Assembly (NCBI GenBank): GCA_017883285.1
Contig: JADGNV010000080.1
Span: 1-52,208 of the forward strand
Origin: Candidatus Aminicenantota bacterium
GTDB taxonomy: Bacteria; Acidobacteriota; Aminicenantia; Aminicenantales; UBA4085
Direction of reading: 5' to 3'
Length of the DNA: 52,208 nt
Part shown: in pieces, positions 33,486-41,762 of the stretch
Numbering within the stretch: position 1 is the first letter of the stretch
How the letters are laid out: every line of letters starts with the position of its first letter
Made by a program: the position numbers and the translations under genes
The notes under the pieces: generated by a model
The model's input: the letters and a program-made list of their open reading frames with translations, nothing else
The model's database searches: none
What the model was told of the DNA's origin: nothing

Positions 33486-35197
33486 GGAAGCTCTCCCATC
33501 CCGACCACCTGGCCGAATGGAAGGCGCTCATCCTGGAGGAGCGCCCCGTCCACGCCAAGACGATCGCCCTGACGGCGGGCACGTGCGGCCGGTCGGCCGG
33601 CGCCCTGCCCGTCATCGAGGCCCTCAGGACCGAGATCGTGAAGCAGGGCCTCGAGAAGACGGTCGGCCTCGTCGTGACCGGGTGCCACGGCTACTGCGAG
33701 ATGGAGCCGAGCCTCATCATCTATCCCGAAGAGATCTTCTACAAGCGGCTCGAGGCCGCCGACGTCCCGGCGATCATCGGGGAGACCGTCCTCAAGGATA
33801 AGATCGTCTCCCGCCTGGTCTGCGAGGACCCGGCCACGGGCCGCCCGGCCGTCCGTCCAAAGGACATCCCGTTCTACCGGAAGCAGATGCGGCTTCTGAC
33901 CGAGGCCAATTTCCACATCGATCCCCTCCGCATCGAGGACTACATCCTCCTCGACGGCTACCAGGCGCTCTCCCGGGCCCTGTTCGACATGACCTCCGAG
34001 AGCGTCATCGCCGAAGTGAAGGCCTCGGGGCTTCGGGGGCGGGGAGGGGCGGGATTTCCGACCGGCCTGAAATGGGAGTTCTGCCGCGAAGCGCACGGGC
34101 ATCCGAAATACGTCATTTGCAACGCCGACGAGGGCGACCCCGGAGCCTATATGGACCGGAGCCTCCTCGAGGGAAATCCCCACAGCGTGATCGAGGGAAT
34201 GCTCATCGGGGCCTACGGCATCGGCGCGTCGGAAGGCTACATCTACGTCCGCGGCGACAACCCCCTGGCCGTGAACCACATCGGCCACGCCATCGAGCGG
34301 GCCCGGATGTGCGGGCTGCTCGGGGAAAACATCCTCGGCTCGGAATTCCACTTCGACATCCACCTGGTCACGGGGGCGGGCGTTTATGTCTGCGGGGAGG
34401 AGACGTCCCTCATGGCTTCGATCGAGGGGCGGAAGCCGTATCCCCGCCAGCGGCCGCCGTTCCCCGCCCAGGAAGGGCTGTGGGGCCGGCCGACCAACAT
34501 CAACAACGTCGAGACTTGGGTCAACGTGCCCCTCATCCTCCGTCAGGGGAGCGCGGCCTACGCCGCGATCGGCACGGAGCGGAGCAAGGGGACCAAGATC
34601 TTCTCCCTCATCGGCCGGATCCAAAACACGGGCCTGGTCGAAGTGCCCATGGGCATTTCGCTCCGGGAGATCATCTGTGACATCGGCGGGGGCGTCAAGG
34701 ACGGCAAGGCCCTCAAAGCGGTCCAGACCGGCGGCCCCGCGGGCGGCTGCGTCCCGGCGTCCCTGATCGATCTGCCTATCGATTACGACTCCCTCGTCCA
34801 GGCCGGCTCGATGATGGGCTCGGGCGGCATGGTCGTCATGGACGAGACCACGTGCATGGTCGACGTGGCCCGGTATTTCCTCGATTTCCTCCAGGACGAA
34901 TCGTGCGGGAAATGCGCGCCCTGCCGCGTCGGGACGCGGCAGATGCTCGAAATCCTGACCCGCATCACCCGGGGCCTGGGCGAGCCGGGGGACATCCTCC
35001 GGATGGAAGAGCTGGCGGCCACCATGAAGGCGGCCTCGCTCTGCGGCCTGGGCCAGAGCGCGGCCAATCCCGTCCTCTCGACCTTGCGGTATTTTCGCGA
35101 TGAATACGAGGCCCACATCCTTCGGAAAACCTGCCCGGCGCGGGTCTGCAAGGAAATCGTCTCCGCGGTCCCCGCATCCGAGGAGCCCCGGCGATGA
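33482..35197 (+). CDS. NuoF/HydB-like NADH-binding flavoprotein subunit
   Basis: This 571-residue protein begins with a second thioredoxin-like [2Fe-2S] domain (C35, C68, C72), as in HydB of bifurcating hydrogenases. The NuoF core follows with the FMN/NADH glycine motif GLRGRGGAGFPTGLKW (183-198), NADEGDPGAY, and C-terminal [4Fe-4S] ligands in ESCGKCAPCRVGTRQ and SLCGLGQ. Unlike HydB of Thermotoga-type enzymes it stops at CPARVCKEI, without the C-terminal ferredoxin-like domain. It should oxidise or reduce NAD(H) for the complex. It overlaps the NuoE-like gene by 4 bases and the NuoG-like gene by 4 bases. Confidence 0.93.
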   Translation: MRKLSHPDHLAEWKALILEERPVHAKTIALTAGTCGRSAGALPVIEALRTEIVKQGLEKTVGLVVTGCHGYCEMEPSLIIYPEEIFYKRLEAADVPAIIGETVLKDKIVSRLVCEDPATGRPAVRPKDIPFYRKQMRLLTEANFHIDPLRIEDYILLDGYQALSRALFDMTSESVIAEVKASGLRGRGGAGFPTGLKWEFCREAHGHPKYVICNADEGDPGAYMDRSLLEGNPHSVIEGMLIGAYGIGASEGYIYVRGDNPLAVNHIGHAIERARMCGLLGENILGSEFHFDIHLVTGAGVYVCGEETSLMASIEGRKPYPRQRPPFPAQEGLWGRPTNINNVETWVNVPLILRQGSAAYAAIGTERSKGTKIFSLIGRIQNTGLVEVPMGISLREIICDIGGGVKDGKALKAVQTGGPAGGCVPASLIDLPIDYDSLVQAGSMMGSGGMVVMDETTCMVDVARYFLDFLQDESCGKCAPCRVGTRQMLEILTRITRGLGEPGDILRMEELAATMKAASLCGLGQSAANPVLSTLRYFRDEYEAHILRKTCPARVCKEIVSAVPASEEPRR

Positions 35198-37470
35198 AGA
35201 TCCTCCTCGACGGGGCCGCGGTCGAAGTCGACGGGAAGGCGACCATCCTCGAAGTCGCCCGCCGCCAGGGCGTCTACGTCCCCACGCTCTGCGACCACAG
35301 CCGCCTCGCGCCCCATACCGCCTGCCGCCTGTGCATCGTCGCGATCAAAGGGCGCCGGGGCGTGGCGCCGGCCTGCGGAACCTGGGTCGAGGACGGGATG
35401 GAGATCACGACCCGCACGCCCGAAATCGACCGGATGCGGCGCCAGATCCTCGAGCTCCTCCTCTCCGAGCATCCCAGCGCCTGTCTCGTCTGCTCCGAAA
35501 AGTCCACGTGCGGGGATTACAAATCCACCATCCGCAAGGTGGGCGAGGTCACGGGCTGCGTTCTGTGCCCGAACAACGGACGCTGCGAGCTTCAGACCGT
35601 CGTCGAGCGGCTCCGGATCGATAAGGTGAATTTCCCGGCCATCTACCGGGACCATCCGATCCACCGGGAGGACCCGTTCTTCGAGCGGAACATGAACCTC
35701 TGCATCCTCTGCGGCCGCTGCGTCCGTATCTGCCACGAGGTGCGCGGGGCCTCGACGCTCGCCTTCCTTAGCCGAGGCTCCCGGACGGTCGTCGGGACGG
35801 CGCTTGATAAGCCGCTCCTCGAATCCGGCTGCCAGTTCTGCGGGGCCTGCGTCGACGCCTGCCCGACCGGCGCCCTGTTCGAGAAGGGCGTGAAATACGA
35901 GCCGCTGCCCGATGCCGAAAAGCCCGTGATCTGCGGCTTCTGCAGCCAGGGCTGCGCTCTCGTCCTCGAGCTCCGCGACGGCCGCATCCTGGCCTCGCCC
36001 CCCGCCGAGGACGGCCCGGTCAACCGGGGCCAGGCCTGCGTCCGGGGCCGGTTTCTCGTCCGGGAGGCCGTCCACCATCCGAAGCGCGTTCTCCGGCCGC
36101 TCGTCCGGAAAAACGGGGTTCTCGCCGAGTCCCGCTGGGACGAAGCCCTGGGGCTCGCGGCCGAACGATTCGCCGGGGCGAAGCCCGGCGAAATCGCGGC
36201 GCTCGGCTCGGCCCAGGACGCCTGCGAGGACATCTACGCGTTCCGCAAGTTCGTCCGCGACGGGCTGAAGACGAGGCGCGTCGCCGGCCCCGAAGCCCTT
36301 TCGCCGCAGGCCCGGCTCCTCGCCCTGGGCGCGGGCCAGGGCTTCGTCCCGGCCTTAAACTACAAGATCTCGGACATCGGGAAGGCGAAGGCGATCCTCG
36401 CCTTCGGCCCCGTCCTGCCGATGGTCGGGCTCGAAATCCACGAGGCGGTGCGCCGCGGGGCGAAGCTCGTGGTCGTCGGTGGGTCGGAATCGCCTCTCCT
36501 CCGTTGCGCCCGGGCCTGGGTCAAGACTCCCGCGGGGAGCGAGGGCCTTCTGCTGGCCGCCCTTTCGCGGATCCTGGGCGAGAGCGGGGCCTTCGCCGAC
36601 GGACAGGGGATCCCGGGCGCGGCCGAGTTCAAGAAGCTCCTCCACGAGGTCCGTCCGGCCGATGCGGCGCAGGCCGCCGGCCTGTCCGCGGAAAAGCTCC
36701 AGGCGCTGGCCCAGCTCCTGGAAAAGCGGAAGCCCGCGGCCTTCGTCTTCGGTCCGGAGTTCGGCGAGGGACCGGGCGGCCCGGCGAACCTCGCGGCCCT
36801 CTGGAACCTCGCCCAGCAGACCCGCGGCCTTCTCGCGCCACTCGGCTATGAGAGCAACTTTCGCGGCGCGCTGGCGATCGCAAACGCCGTCCGATGGACG
36901 TCCGTCGGCGAGGCGGAAGCGCTCTACCGGTCGGTCGCGGACGGCGGTTGCCGCGTCCTCTATCTCGCCGGTCCGGCGCCGAAATTCGCCGCGCGCCCGG
37001 CGGACTTCGTGGTGGTCCAGGACAGCTACCGGAGCGAGAACGCCGAATTCGCCGACGTCGTCCTGCCCGCGGCCGCATTCCCCGAATCCGGAGGGACGTT
37101 CGTGAACGTCGAAGGCCGGCTCCAGGCGCTGGGGCCGGCGATCGAACCGCGCGGGGAATCCCGGCCCGGCTGGCGGATCGTCTGCGACCTCGCCCGGACG
37201 ATGGGTCTCGAGGGCTTCGATTTTCCGGGGCCGGCCGAAATCCTCGCCGAGCTGGCCGGTGTCGCGCCTGCGTTCCGGGGCGACGACTGCCTTCCGCTCG
37301 CCGCGGGCGCGTTCCTGCACGAACCGGACAAGACGTCCCCGGTGTTCGCCGTCCGACTCGCTCCGGCCGGCGGGCCCGCGCCCCGGTTCGAACACAATCC
37401 CGATCGTTATCAGGGTCTGGCCATGGACCGCGAGATCCGGGGCCTGGCTTTCATCCGGGGGAAGAAATAA
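35194..37470 (+). CDS. NuoG-like iron-sulfur subunit with degenerate molybdopterin-type domain
   Basis: This 758-residue protein has, in order, a [2Fe-2S] ferredoxin (C33, C44, C47, C61), the His-Cys cluster motif H93-x3-C97-x2-C100-x5-C106, a second copy of that spacing with Glu in place of His (E118-x3-C122-x2-C125-x5-C131), two [4Fe-4S] ferredoxin motifs (C170-C180 and C213-C223), and the C247/C250/C254/C282 cluster of molybdopterin oxidoreductases. The last ~450 residues resemble the molybdopterin domain, but the Sec/Cys site of formate dehydrogenases is absent (RRVAGPEALSP in that region). It is probably an electron conduit rather than a formate dehydrogenase. It overlaps both neighbouring genes. 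Confidence 0.87.
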   Translation: MKILLDGAAVEVDGKATILEVARRQGVYVPTLCDHSRLAPHTACRLCIVAIKGRRGVAPACGTWVEDGMEITTRTPEIDRMRRQILELLLSEHPSACLVCSEKSTCGDYKSTIRKVGEVTGCVLCPNNGRCELQTVVERLRIDKVNFPAIYRDHPIHREDPFFERNMNLCILCGRCVRICHEVRGASTLAFLSRGSRTVVGTALDKPLLESGCQFCGACVDACPTGALFEKGVKYEPLPDAEKPVICGFCSQGCALVLELRDGRILASPPAEDGPVNRGQACVRGRFLVREAVHHPKRVLRPLVRKNGVLAESRWDEALGLAAERFAGAKPGEIAALGSAQDACEDIYAFRKFVRDGLKTRRVAGPEALSPQARLLALGAGQGFVPALNYKISDIGKAKAILAFGPVLPMVGLEIHEAVRRGAKLVVVGGSESPLLRCARAWVKTPAGSEGLLLAALSRILGESGAFADGQGIPGAAEFKKLLHEVRPADAAQAAGLSAEKLQALAQLLEKRKPAAFVFGPEFGEGPGGPANLAALWNLAQQTRGLLAPLGYESNFRGALAIANAVRWTSVGEAEALYRSVADGGCRVLYLAGPAPKFAARPADFVVVQDSYRSENAEFADVVLPAAAFPESGGTFVNVEGRLQALGPAIEPRGESRPGWRIVCDLARTMGLEGFDFPGPAEILAELAGVAPAFRGDDCLPLAAGAFLHEPDKTSPVFAVRLAPAGGPAPRFEHNPDRYQGLAMDREIRGLAFIRGKK

Positions 37471-38303
37471 TGGCCCGAATCCTGGACCGGCGGCGGCTCG
37501 TGCCCAACCTGCACCTGATCGAGGTCCATGCGCCCGAGGTCGCCCGCAAATGCCGGCCGGGCCAGTTCGTCATCTTGATGGCGGACGAACGCGGCGAGCG
37601 CATCCCCCTCTCGATCGCCGACTGGGACGCGAAGCGCGGCTCGGTCACGTCGGTCTTCCTCGCCGTGGGCACCACGACCCACAAGCTGGCTCAGCTCCAG
37701 GCCGGCGACGAGATCCCGGTCTACGTCGGGCCGCTCGGCCGGCCGTCCGAAATCGAGAATTTCGGCACGGTGCTCCTGGCCGGAGGTTGTTTCGGGATCG
37801 GGGCCATCTACCCGCTCGCCCGCGCGCTCAAGAAGGCCGGGAATCGCGTCCTGACCGTGATCGACGTCAAGGCGAACTACCTCCTGTACTGGGAGGAGAA
37901 GCTCCGGGCGGTGAGCGACCGGGTGTTCGTCGCGGCGCGCGACTTCGCCCTGAACTCGGAGCAATACGTCCCGGCCAAGATCACGGAGATCCTGGCCGCC
38001 GAGCCGAAGGTCGACCGGGCGATCGCCATCGGCTGCACGTACCTCATGTACACCTGCGCCATGGCCACCAAGCCGCGCGGGATCAAGACGATCGTCAGCC
38101 TGAACCCGATCATGGTCGACGGCACGGGCATGTGCGGAGCCTGCCGCTGCACGGCCGCCGGCCGGACCCGGTTCGCCTGCGTGGACGGGCCGGATTTCGA
38201 CGGCCACGAGCTCGACTGGGACGAGCTGTTCAAGCGCCGTAAATCCTATTTCGAGGACGAGATCCGGTCGCTCTGCCAGTGGGAGAGGACCATCTTCCCG
38301 TGA
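37470..38303 (+). CDS. NfnA/SudB-like FAD and NAD(P)-binding subunit
   Basis: This 277-residue protein belongs to the ferredoxin-NADP reductase-like sulfide/dihydroorotate dehydrogenase group. The N-terminal flavin barrel carries RIPLSIADWD, the nucleotide domain carries VLLAGGCFGIGAIYPLARAL, and the C-terminal [2Fe-2S] motif is DGTGMCGACRC with a later C237 (D217, C222, C225, C237). NfnA of Pyrococcus has one Asp and three Cys ligands, matching this pattern. In Nfn this small subunit binds NAD(H) and the second FAD. Its ATG overlaps the NuoG-like stop (TAATG), and the NfnB-like gene starts 21 bp after it. Confidence 0.9.
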   Translation: MARILDRRRLVPNLHLIEVHAPEVARKCRPGQFVILMADERGERIPLSIADWDAKRGSVTSVFLAVGTTTHKLAQLQAGDEIPVYVGPLGRPSEIENFGTVLLAGGCFGIGAIYPLARALKKAGNRVLTVIDVKANYLLYWEEKLRAVSDRVFVAARDFALNSEQYVPAKITEILAAEPKVDRAIAIGCTYLMYTCAMATKPRGIKTIVSLNPIMVDGTGMCGACRCTAAGRTRFACVDGPDFDGHELDWDELFKRRKSYFEDEIRSLCQWERTIFP

Positions 38304-38324
38304 CCGGGAACGCCGGATAGCCCC

Positions 38325-39833
38325 ATGACCGAAGACAAAAAAGAGATGCCGCCCGAGACGAAGTCCCGGCTCAAAGCCGAGCACGAACGGGAGTGGCGCC
38401 AGGAGCTCCGCAAGGCGAGCCCGGTCAAGGAACGGATGAAGGCCGCCCGCCAGAAGATGCCCGAGCGCCCGCCCGACGAGCGGAACCGCGACTTCCGGGA
38501 AGTGAACATCGGGCTCGACGCCGCCTCCGCCCAGGCCGAGGCGCGGCGCTGCTGGGACTGCGCCAACCCCCGGTGCGTGGCCGGATGCCCGGTCGGGATC
38601 GACATCCCGAGCTTCGTCAAACTCATCGAGCAGGGCAAGTTCCTCGAGGCGGCCTGGAAGCTCAAGGAAACGAATTCCCTCCCGGCGATCTGCGGCCGGG
38701 TCTGCCCCCAGGAGACGCAGTGCGAGGACGTCTGCAGCGCCAAGAAGGCGACCGGCGTCCCGGTGGCCATCGGCAACCTGGAGCGCTTCGCCGCCGATTT
38801 CGAGCGGACAGGCGGATCGATCGTCATTCCGCCGCTTCCGCCCCCGACCGGACATCGGGTGGCCGTCGTCGGGGCCGGCCCGGCCGGCCTGACCGTGGCC
38901 GGTGACCTGGCCAAGCTGGGCCACCGGGTCACGATCTTCGAGGCCCTCCACATCTCGGGCGGCGTCCTCATCTACGGCATTCCCGAGTTCCGGCTGCCCA
39001 AGGCGATCCTCAAGGCCGAGGTCGATTACCTGACGAAGCTCGGCGTCGAGATCCGGACGAGCTTTGTCGTGGGCAAGACCGCCACCCTCGACGACCTGCG
39101 GGCCGAGGGCTACGAGGCCTTTTTCATCGCCTCCGGGGCGGGCCTCCCGAACTTCATGAAGATCCCGGGCGAGAACCTCGTCGGCGTCTATTCGGCCAAC
39201 GAGTACCTGACCCGGGTCAACCTGATGAAGGCCTACGACTTCCCGAACTACGACACTCCCGTCTTCCCGGCCCGGCGCGCGGCGGTCATCGGCGGCGGGA
39301 ACGTGGCCATGGACTCTGTCCGGACGGCCAAGCGCCTCGGCGCGGAGCGGGCGATCATCATCTACCGCCGCTCGCTCCAGGAGATGCCCGCCCGGATCGA
39401 GGAGGTCCACCACGCCGAGGAGGAGGGGATCGAATTCCAGTTCCTGACGACGCCGATCCGGTACATCGGGGACGACAAGGGCCGGATCAGGGCCATGGAA
39501 TGCCTCCGGATGGGCCTCGGCGAGCCCGACGCCTCGGGCCGCCGCAAGCCCGTGCCCCTCGAGGGCTCGGAGTTCATCATCGAGGTGGACATGGTCGTGG
39601 TGGCCATCGGGCAGAGCCCGAACCCGCTCATTCCCCAGACGACTCCCGGCCTGAAAATGGGCAAATGGGGCAACATCGACGTCGATTGGAAGACCTTGGC
39701 CACCAGCCTCGAAGGCGTCTATGCCGGAGGGGACATCATCCGGGGCGGGGCCACGGTCATCCTGGCCATGGGGGACGGCCGCGTGGCGGCGGCCGAGATC
39801 GACGCCTATCTCAAATCCAGGCCGTGCCCTTGA
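38325..39833 (+). CDS. NfnB/GltA-like NADPH-binding bifurcating flavoprotein subunit
   Basis: This 502-residue protein resembles NADPH-dependent glutamate synthase small subunit and NfnB. Two [4Fe-4S] clusters are predicted from C76/C79/C84/C88 (CWDCANPRCVAGC) and C123/C127/C133/C137. The dinucleotide folds follow: FAD binding VAVVGAGPAGL and NADPH binding AAVIGGGNVAMD. In Nfn this large subunit holds the bifurcating FAD and takes electron pairs from NADPH. The basic N-terminal extension of ~60 residues is longer than the family needs. With the NfnA-like gene it gives a complete Nfn pair, here fused into one operon with NuoEFG-like genes. A glutamate synthase role is unlikely, as no large GltS subunit is near. 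Confidence 0.92.
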   Translation: MTEDKKEMPPETKSRLKAEHEREWRQELRKASPVKERMKAARQKMPERPPDERNRDFREVNIGLDAASAQAEARRCWDCANPRCVAGCPVGIDIPSFVKLIEQGKFLEAAWKLKETNSLPAICGRVCPQETQCEDVCSAKKATGVPVAIGNLERFAADFERTGGSIVIPPLPPPTGHRVAVVGAGPAGLTVAGDLAKLGHRVTIFEALHISGGVLIYGIPEFRLPKAILKAEVDYLTKLGVEIRTSFVVGKTATLDDLRAEGYEAFFIASGAGLPNFMKIPGENLVGVYSANEYLTRVNLMKAYDFPNYDTPVFPARRAAVIGGGNVAMDSVRTAKRLGAERAIIIYRRSLQEMPARIEEVHHAEEEGIEFQFLTTPIRYIGDDKGRIRAMECLRMGLGEPDASGRRKPVPLEGSEFIIEVDMVVVAIGQSPNPLIPQTTPGLKMGKWGNIDVDWKTLATSLEGVYAGGDIIRGGATVILAMGDGRVAAAEIDAYLKSRPCP

Positions 39834-39864
39834 AGCGGCGGAGAACCGTTCGCCGCGAGTTCGC

Positions 39865-40527
39865 ATGACGCAATCCGAGCTGTTCACGGCCCCCGCGGGG
39901 CGCATCGGCACGGACGAGTCCGGAAAGGGCGATTACTTCGGTCCGCTCGTCATCGCCGGCTTCTATCTCGAAGACGCCCAGGAGCCCGTCCTCCGCGAGC
40001 TCGGGGTGAGGGACAGCAAGACCCTCTCCGACAAGCGCTGCCGGAACATCGCCGAGACTCTCCGGGCCGGGTACTCGCACTCCGTCGTGGCCGTCGGTCC
40101 GGAAAAATACAACGAGCTTTACGCCAAGATGCGGAACCTCAACAAGCTCCTGGCCTGGGGCCACGCCCGGGTCATCGAGAACCTCCTCGAGCAGGTGCCC
40201 GCCGTCCGGGCGGTGACCGACCAGTTCGGCGACGCGAAGTTCGTCCTCAACGCTCTGCTCAAGAAAGGGCGGACGATCGAGCTCGTCCAGCGGCCCAGGG
40301 CCGAGGAGGACGCGGCCGTGGCCGCGGCCTCGATCCTGGCCCGGGCCGAATTTCTGAAGCGGCTCGAGCTCCTGGGCCGGGACTGGGGCCTGGACCTGCC
40401 AAAGGGCGCGGGGCCGCCGGTCGACCAGGCCGCCGCGGCCTTCGTCAAGCGGCACGGGGCCGAAGCCCTGGCCAAAGTCGCCAAGACCCATTTCAAGACG
40501 ACGGAGCGGGCGCTCCGGGCGGTTTGA
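39865..40527 (+). CDS. rnhC: Ribonuclease HIII-like enzyme, short form
   Basis: This 220-residue protein has the RNase HIII signature GTDESGKGDYFGPLV (D17, E18), a later catalytic Asp in VTDQFGD (D119) and the RAEEDAAVAAASILAR helix. The enzyme cuts RNA in RNA-DNA hybrids. Canonical RNase HIII is about 300 residues with an N-terminal substrate-binding (TBP-like) domain, which is absent here. The chosen ATG is 31 bp after the NfnB-like stop; an in-frame reading from 39721 only overlaps that gene. It belongs to the same transcript by spacing, with no metabolic link evident. Confidence 0.85.
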   Translation: MTQSELFTAPAGRIGTDESGKGDYFGPLVIAGFYLEDAQEPVLRELGVRDSKTLSDKRCRNIAETLRAGYSHSVVAVGPEKYNELYAKMRNLNKLLAWGHARVIENLLEQVPAVRAVTDQFGDAKFVLNALLKKGRTIELVQRPRAEEDAAVAAASILARAEFLKRLELLGRDWGLDLPKGAGPPVDQAAAAFVKRHGAEALAKVAKTHFKTTERALRAV

Positions 40528-40534
40528 AGCGGCC

Positions 40535-41752
40535 ATGATCGTCATCCTCAAGATCGCGGCCGTCATCCTGGCGCTCCTCTTCCTCATCCGGAAGAAATGG
40601 GACCTGGGGCTCGTCCTCTTCCTGGATTCCGTCCTCATCGCCCTCCTCTTCGGTCTCGACGCCCGGACGTTCGCGGTGAGCGCGGGCGAGGCCCTTGTGA
40701 GCAAGGAGACGCTCGGTCTGATCGGGGTTGTCGTCCTCGTCCTCTACCTCGGCAACTTCCTCCAGGCCGGCGGGAATTTCAAGCGGATGGTCGACGCCCT
40801 CAAGAACCTCGTCCGCGACCCGCGCTGGATCCTGGCCATCCCCTCGGCCTTCATCGGCCTGCTTCCCATGACGGCCGGGGCGATGATGGGCGCGCCGATC
40901 GTCGACGAAGCGGCCCGCCGCTGGAAGCTCACTCCAGCCTGGAAGACGTTCTTCAACTACTGGTTCCGGCACGTCTGGGAGTACAGCTGGCCGCTCTACG
41001 TCAACCTGATCCTGACGGCCGCGATCTTCCGGGTCCCGATGCTGAGGGTCTGCCTGGCCCAGTTCCCATTCACCCTTTTGGCCATCGGGATCGGGCTGTT
41101 CATTCTCTTCCGCTACGTCCCGCGCGTTCCGTCCGAGGCGGGGACGGGCCGGAGCCTCAAGGACATCGTCCGCGTCTTCGGCAGCATCTGGCCGATCTTC
41201 CTCACGATCCTCCTGATCTTCGTCTTCAGGCTCGACATGCTCCTCGCCCTCGCCGCGGCGGCCGTCCTGACCCAGGTCTTCGCCCGGATGGATCTGGCCG
41301 CGCGCTGGGCCGTCGTCCGCCAGAGCCTCGCCCCGAAGATCATCGTCCTGACGGCGATGGTCATGATCTTCAAGCGGATCCTGGAGGCGAGCGGGGCGCT
41401 CGAGGCCGTGGTCCGCGTCTTCCCGCCCCAGGGGGTGGGAGCCTTCGTCCTGCTCTTCGCCGCGCCGTTCCTGATCGGGCTCCTGACCGGCGTCAACCAA
41501 GCCTTCCCGGCCATTGCCTTTCCGCTCCTCCTGCCGATCGTCGGGCAGGGGAAGCCGGACATGGTCCTGGTTCTGTTCGCCTATGTCAGCGGGTTCTGCG
41601 GGATCCTTCTTTCGCCCGCCCACCTCTGCCTGGTGCTGACGGCGGACTACTTCAAGGCGGAGCTCCGGGCCGTCTATCGCATCCTGCTCGTGCCCGTGGC
41701 CGTCATCTTCGGCGCCGCGCTCCTCACCCTTCTCGTCTTCAAAGTTCTTTAA
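40535..41752 (+). CDS. DUF401 family integral membrane protein
   Basis: This 405-residue protein has about ten transmembrane helices. The DUF401 pattern is recognisable in GLLPMTAGAMMGAPIVDEAAR, NYWFRHVWEYSWPLYVNLIL and LTGVNQAFPAIAFPLLLP. The family resembles ion-transporter or permease-like proteins of the GntP/DUF401 type, but its substrate is not known to me. It starts 7 bp after rnhC and ends 10 bp before the AlaX-type gene, so it is co-transcribed. A role in ion or substrate export is only a guess. Confidence 0.82.
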   Translation: MIVILKIAAVILALLFLIRKKWDLGLVLFLDSVLIALLFGLDARTFAVSAGEALVSKETLGLIGVVVLVLYLGNFLQAGGNFKRMVDALKNLVRDPRWILAIPSAFIGLLPMTAGAMMGAPIVDEAARRWKLTPAWKTFFNYWFRHVWEYSWPLYVNLILTAAIFRVPMLRVCLAQFPFTLLAIGIGLFILFRYVPRVPSEAGTGRSLKDIVRVFGSIWPIFLTILLIFVFRLDMLLALAAAAVLTQVFARMDLAARWAVVRQSLAPKIIVLTAMVMIFKRILEASGALEAVVRVFPPQGVGAFVLLFAAPFLIGLLTGVNQAFPAIAFPLLLPIVGQGKPDMVLVLFAYVSGFCGILLSPAHLCLVLTADYFKAELRAVYRILLVPVAVIFGAALLTLLVFKVL

Positions 41753-41762
41753 GGATATTCCC

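Noticed and set aside
32970-39833. Complex I (NADH:quinone oxidoreductase)
   Set aside because: No NuoA, B, C/D, H or other membrane and quinone subunits follow, and Nfn-like genes do.
38325-39833. Glutamate synthase small subunit
   Set aside because: The large GltS subunit is absent, and the gene is preceded by the NfnA-type partner.
37410-39911. 833-codon open frame antisense to the nfnAB-like genes
   Set aside because: It is a phase effect of GC-rich codons. It is Gly/Arg/Asp-rich, has no recognisable motif or ribosome binding site, and the opposite strand carries complete conserved families.
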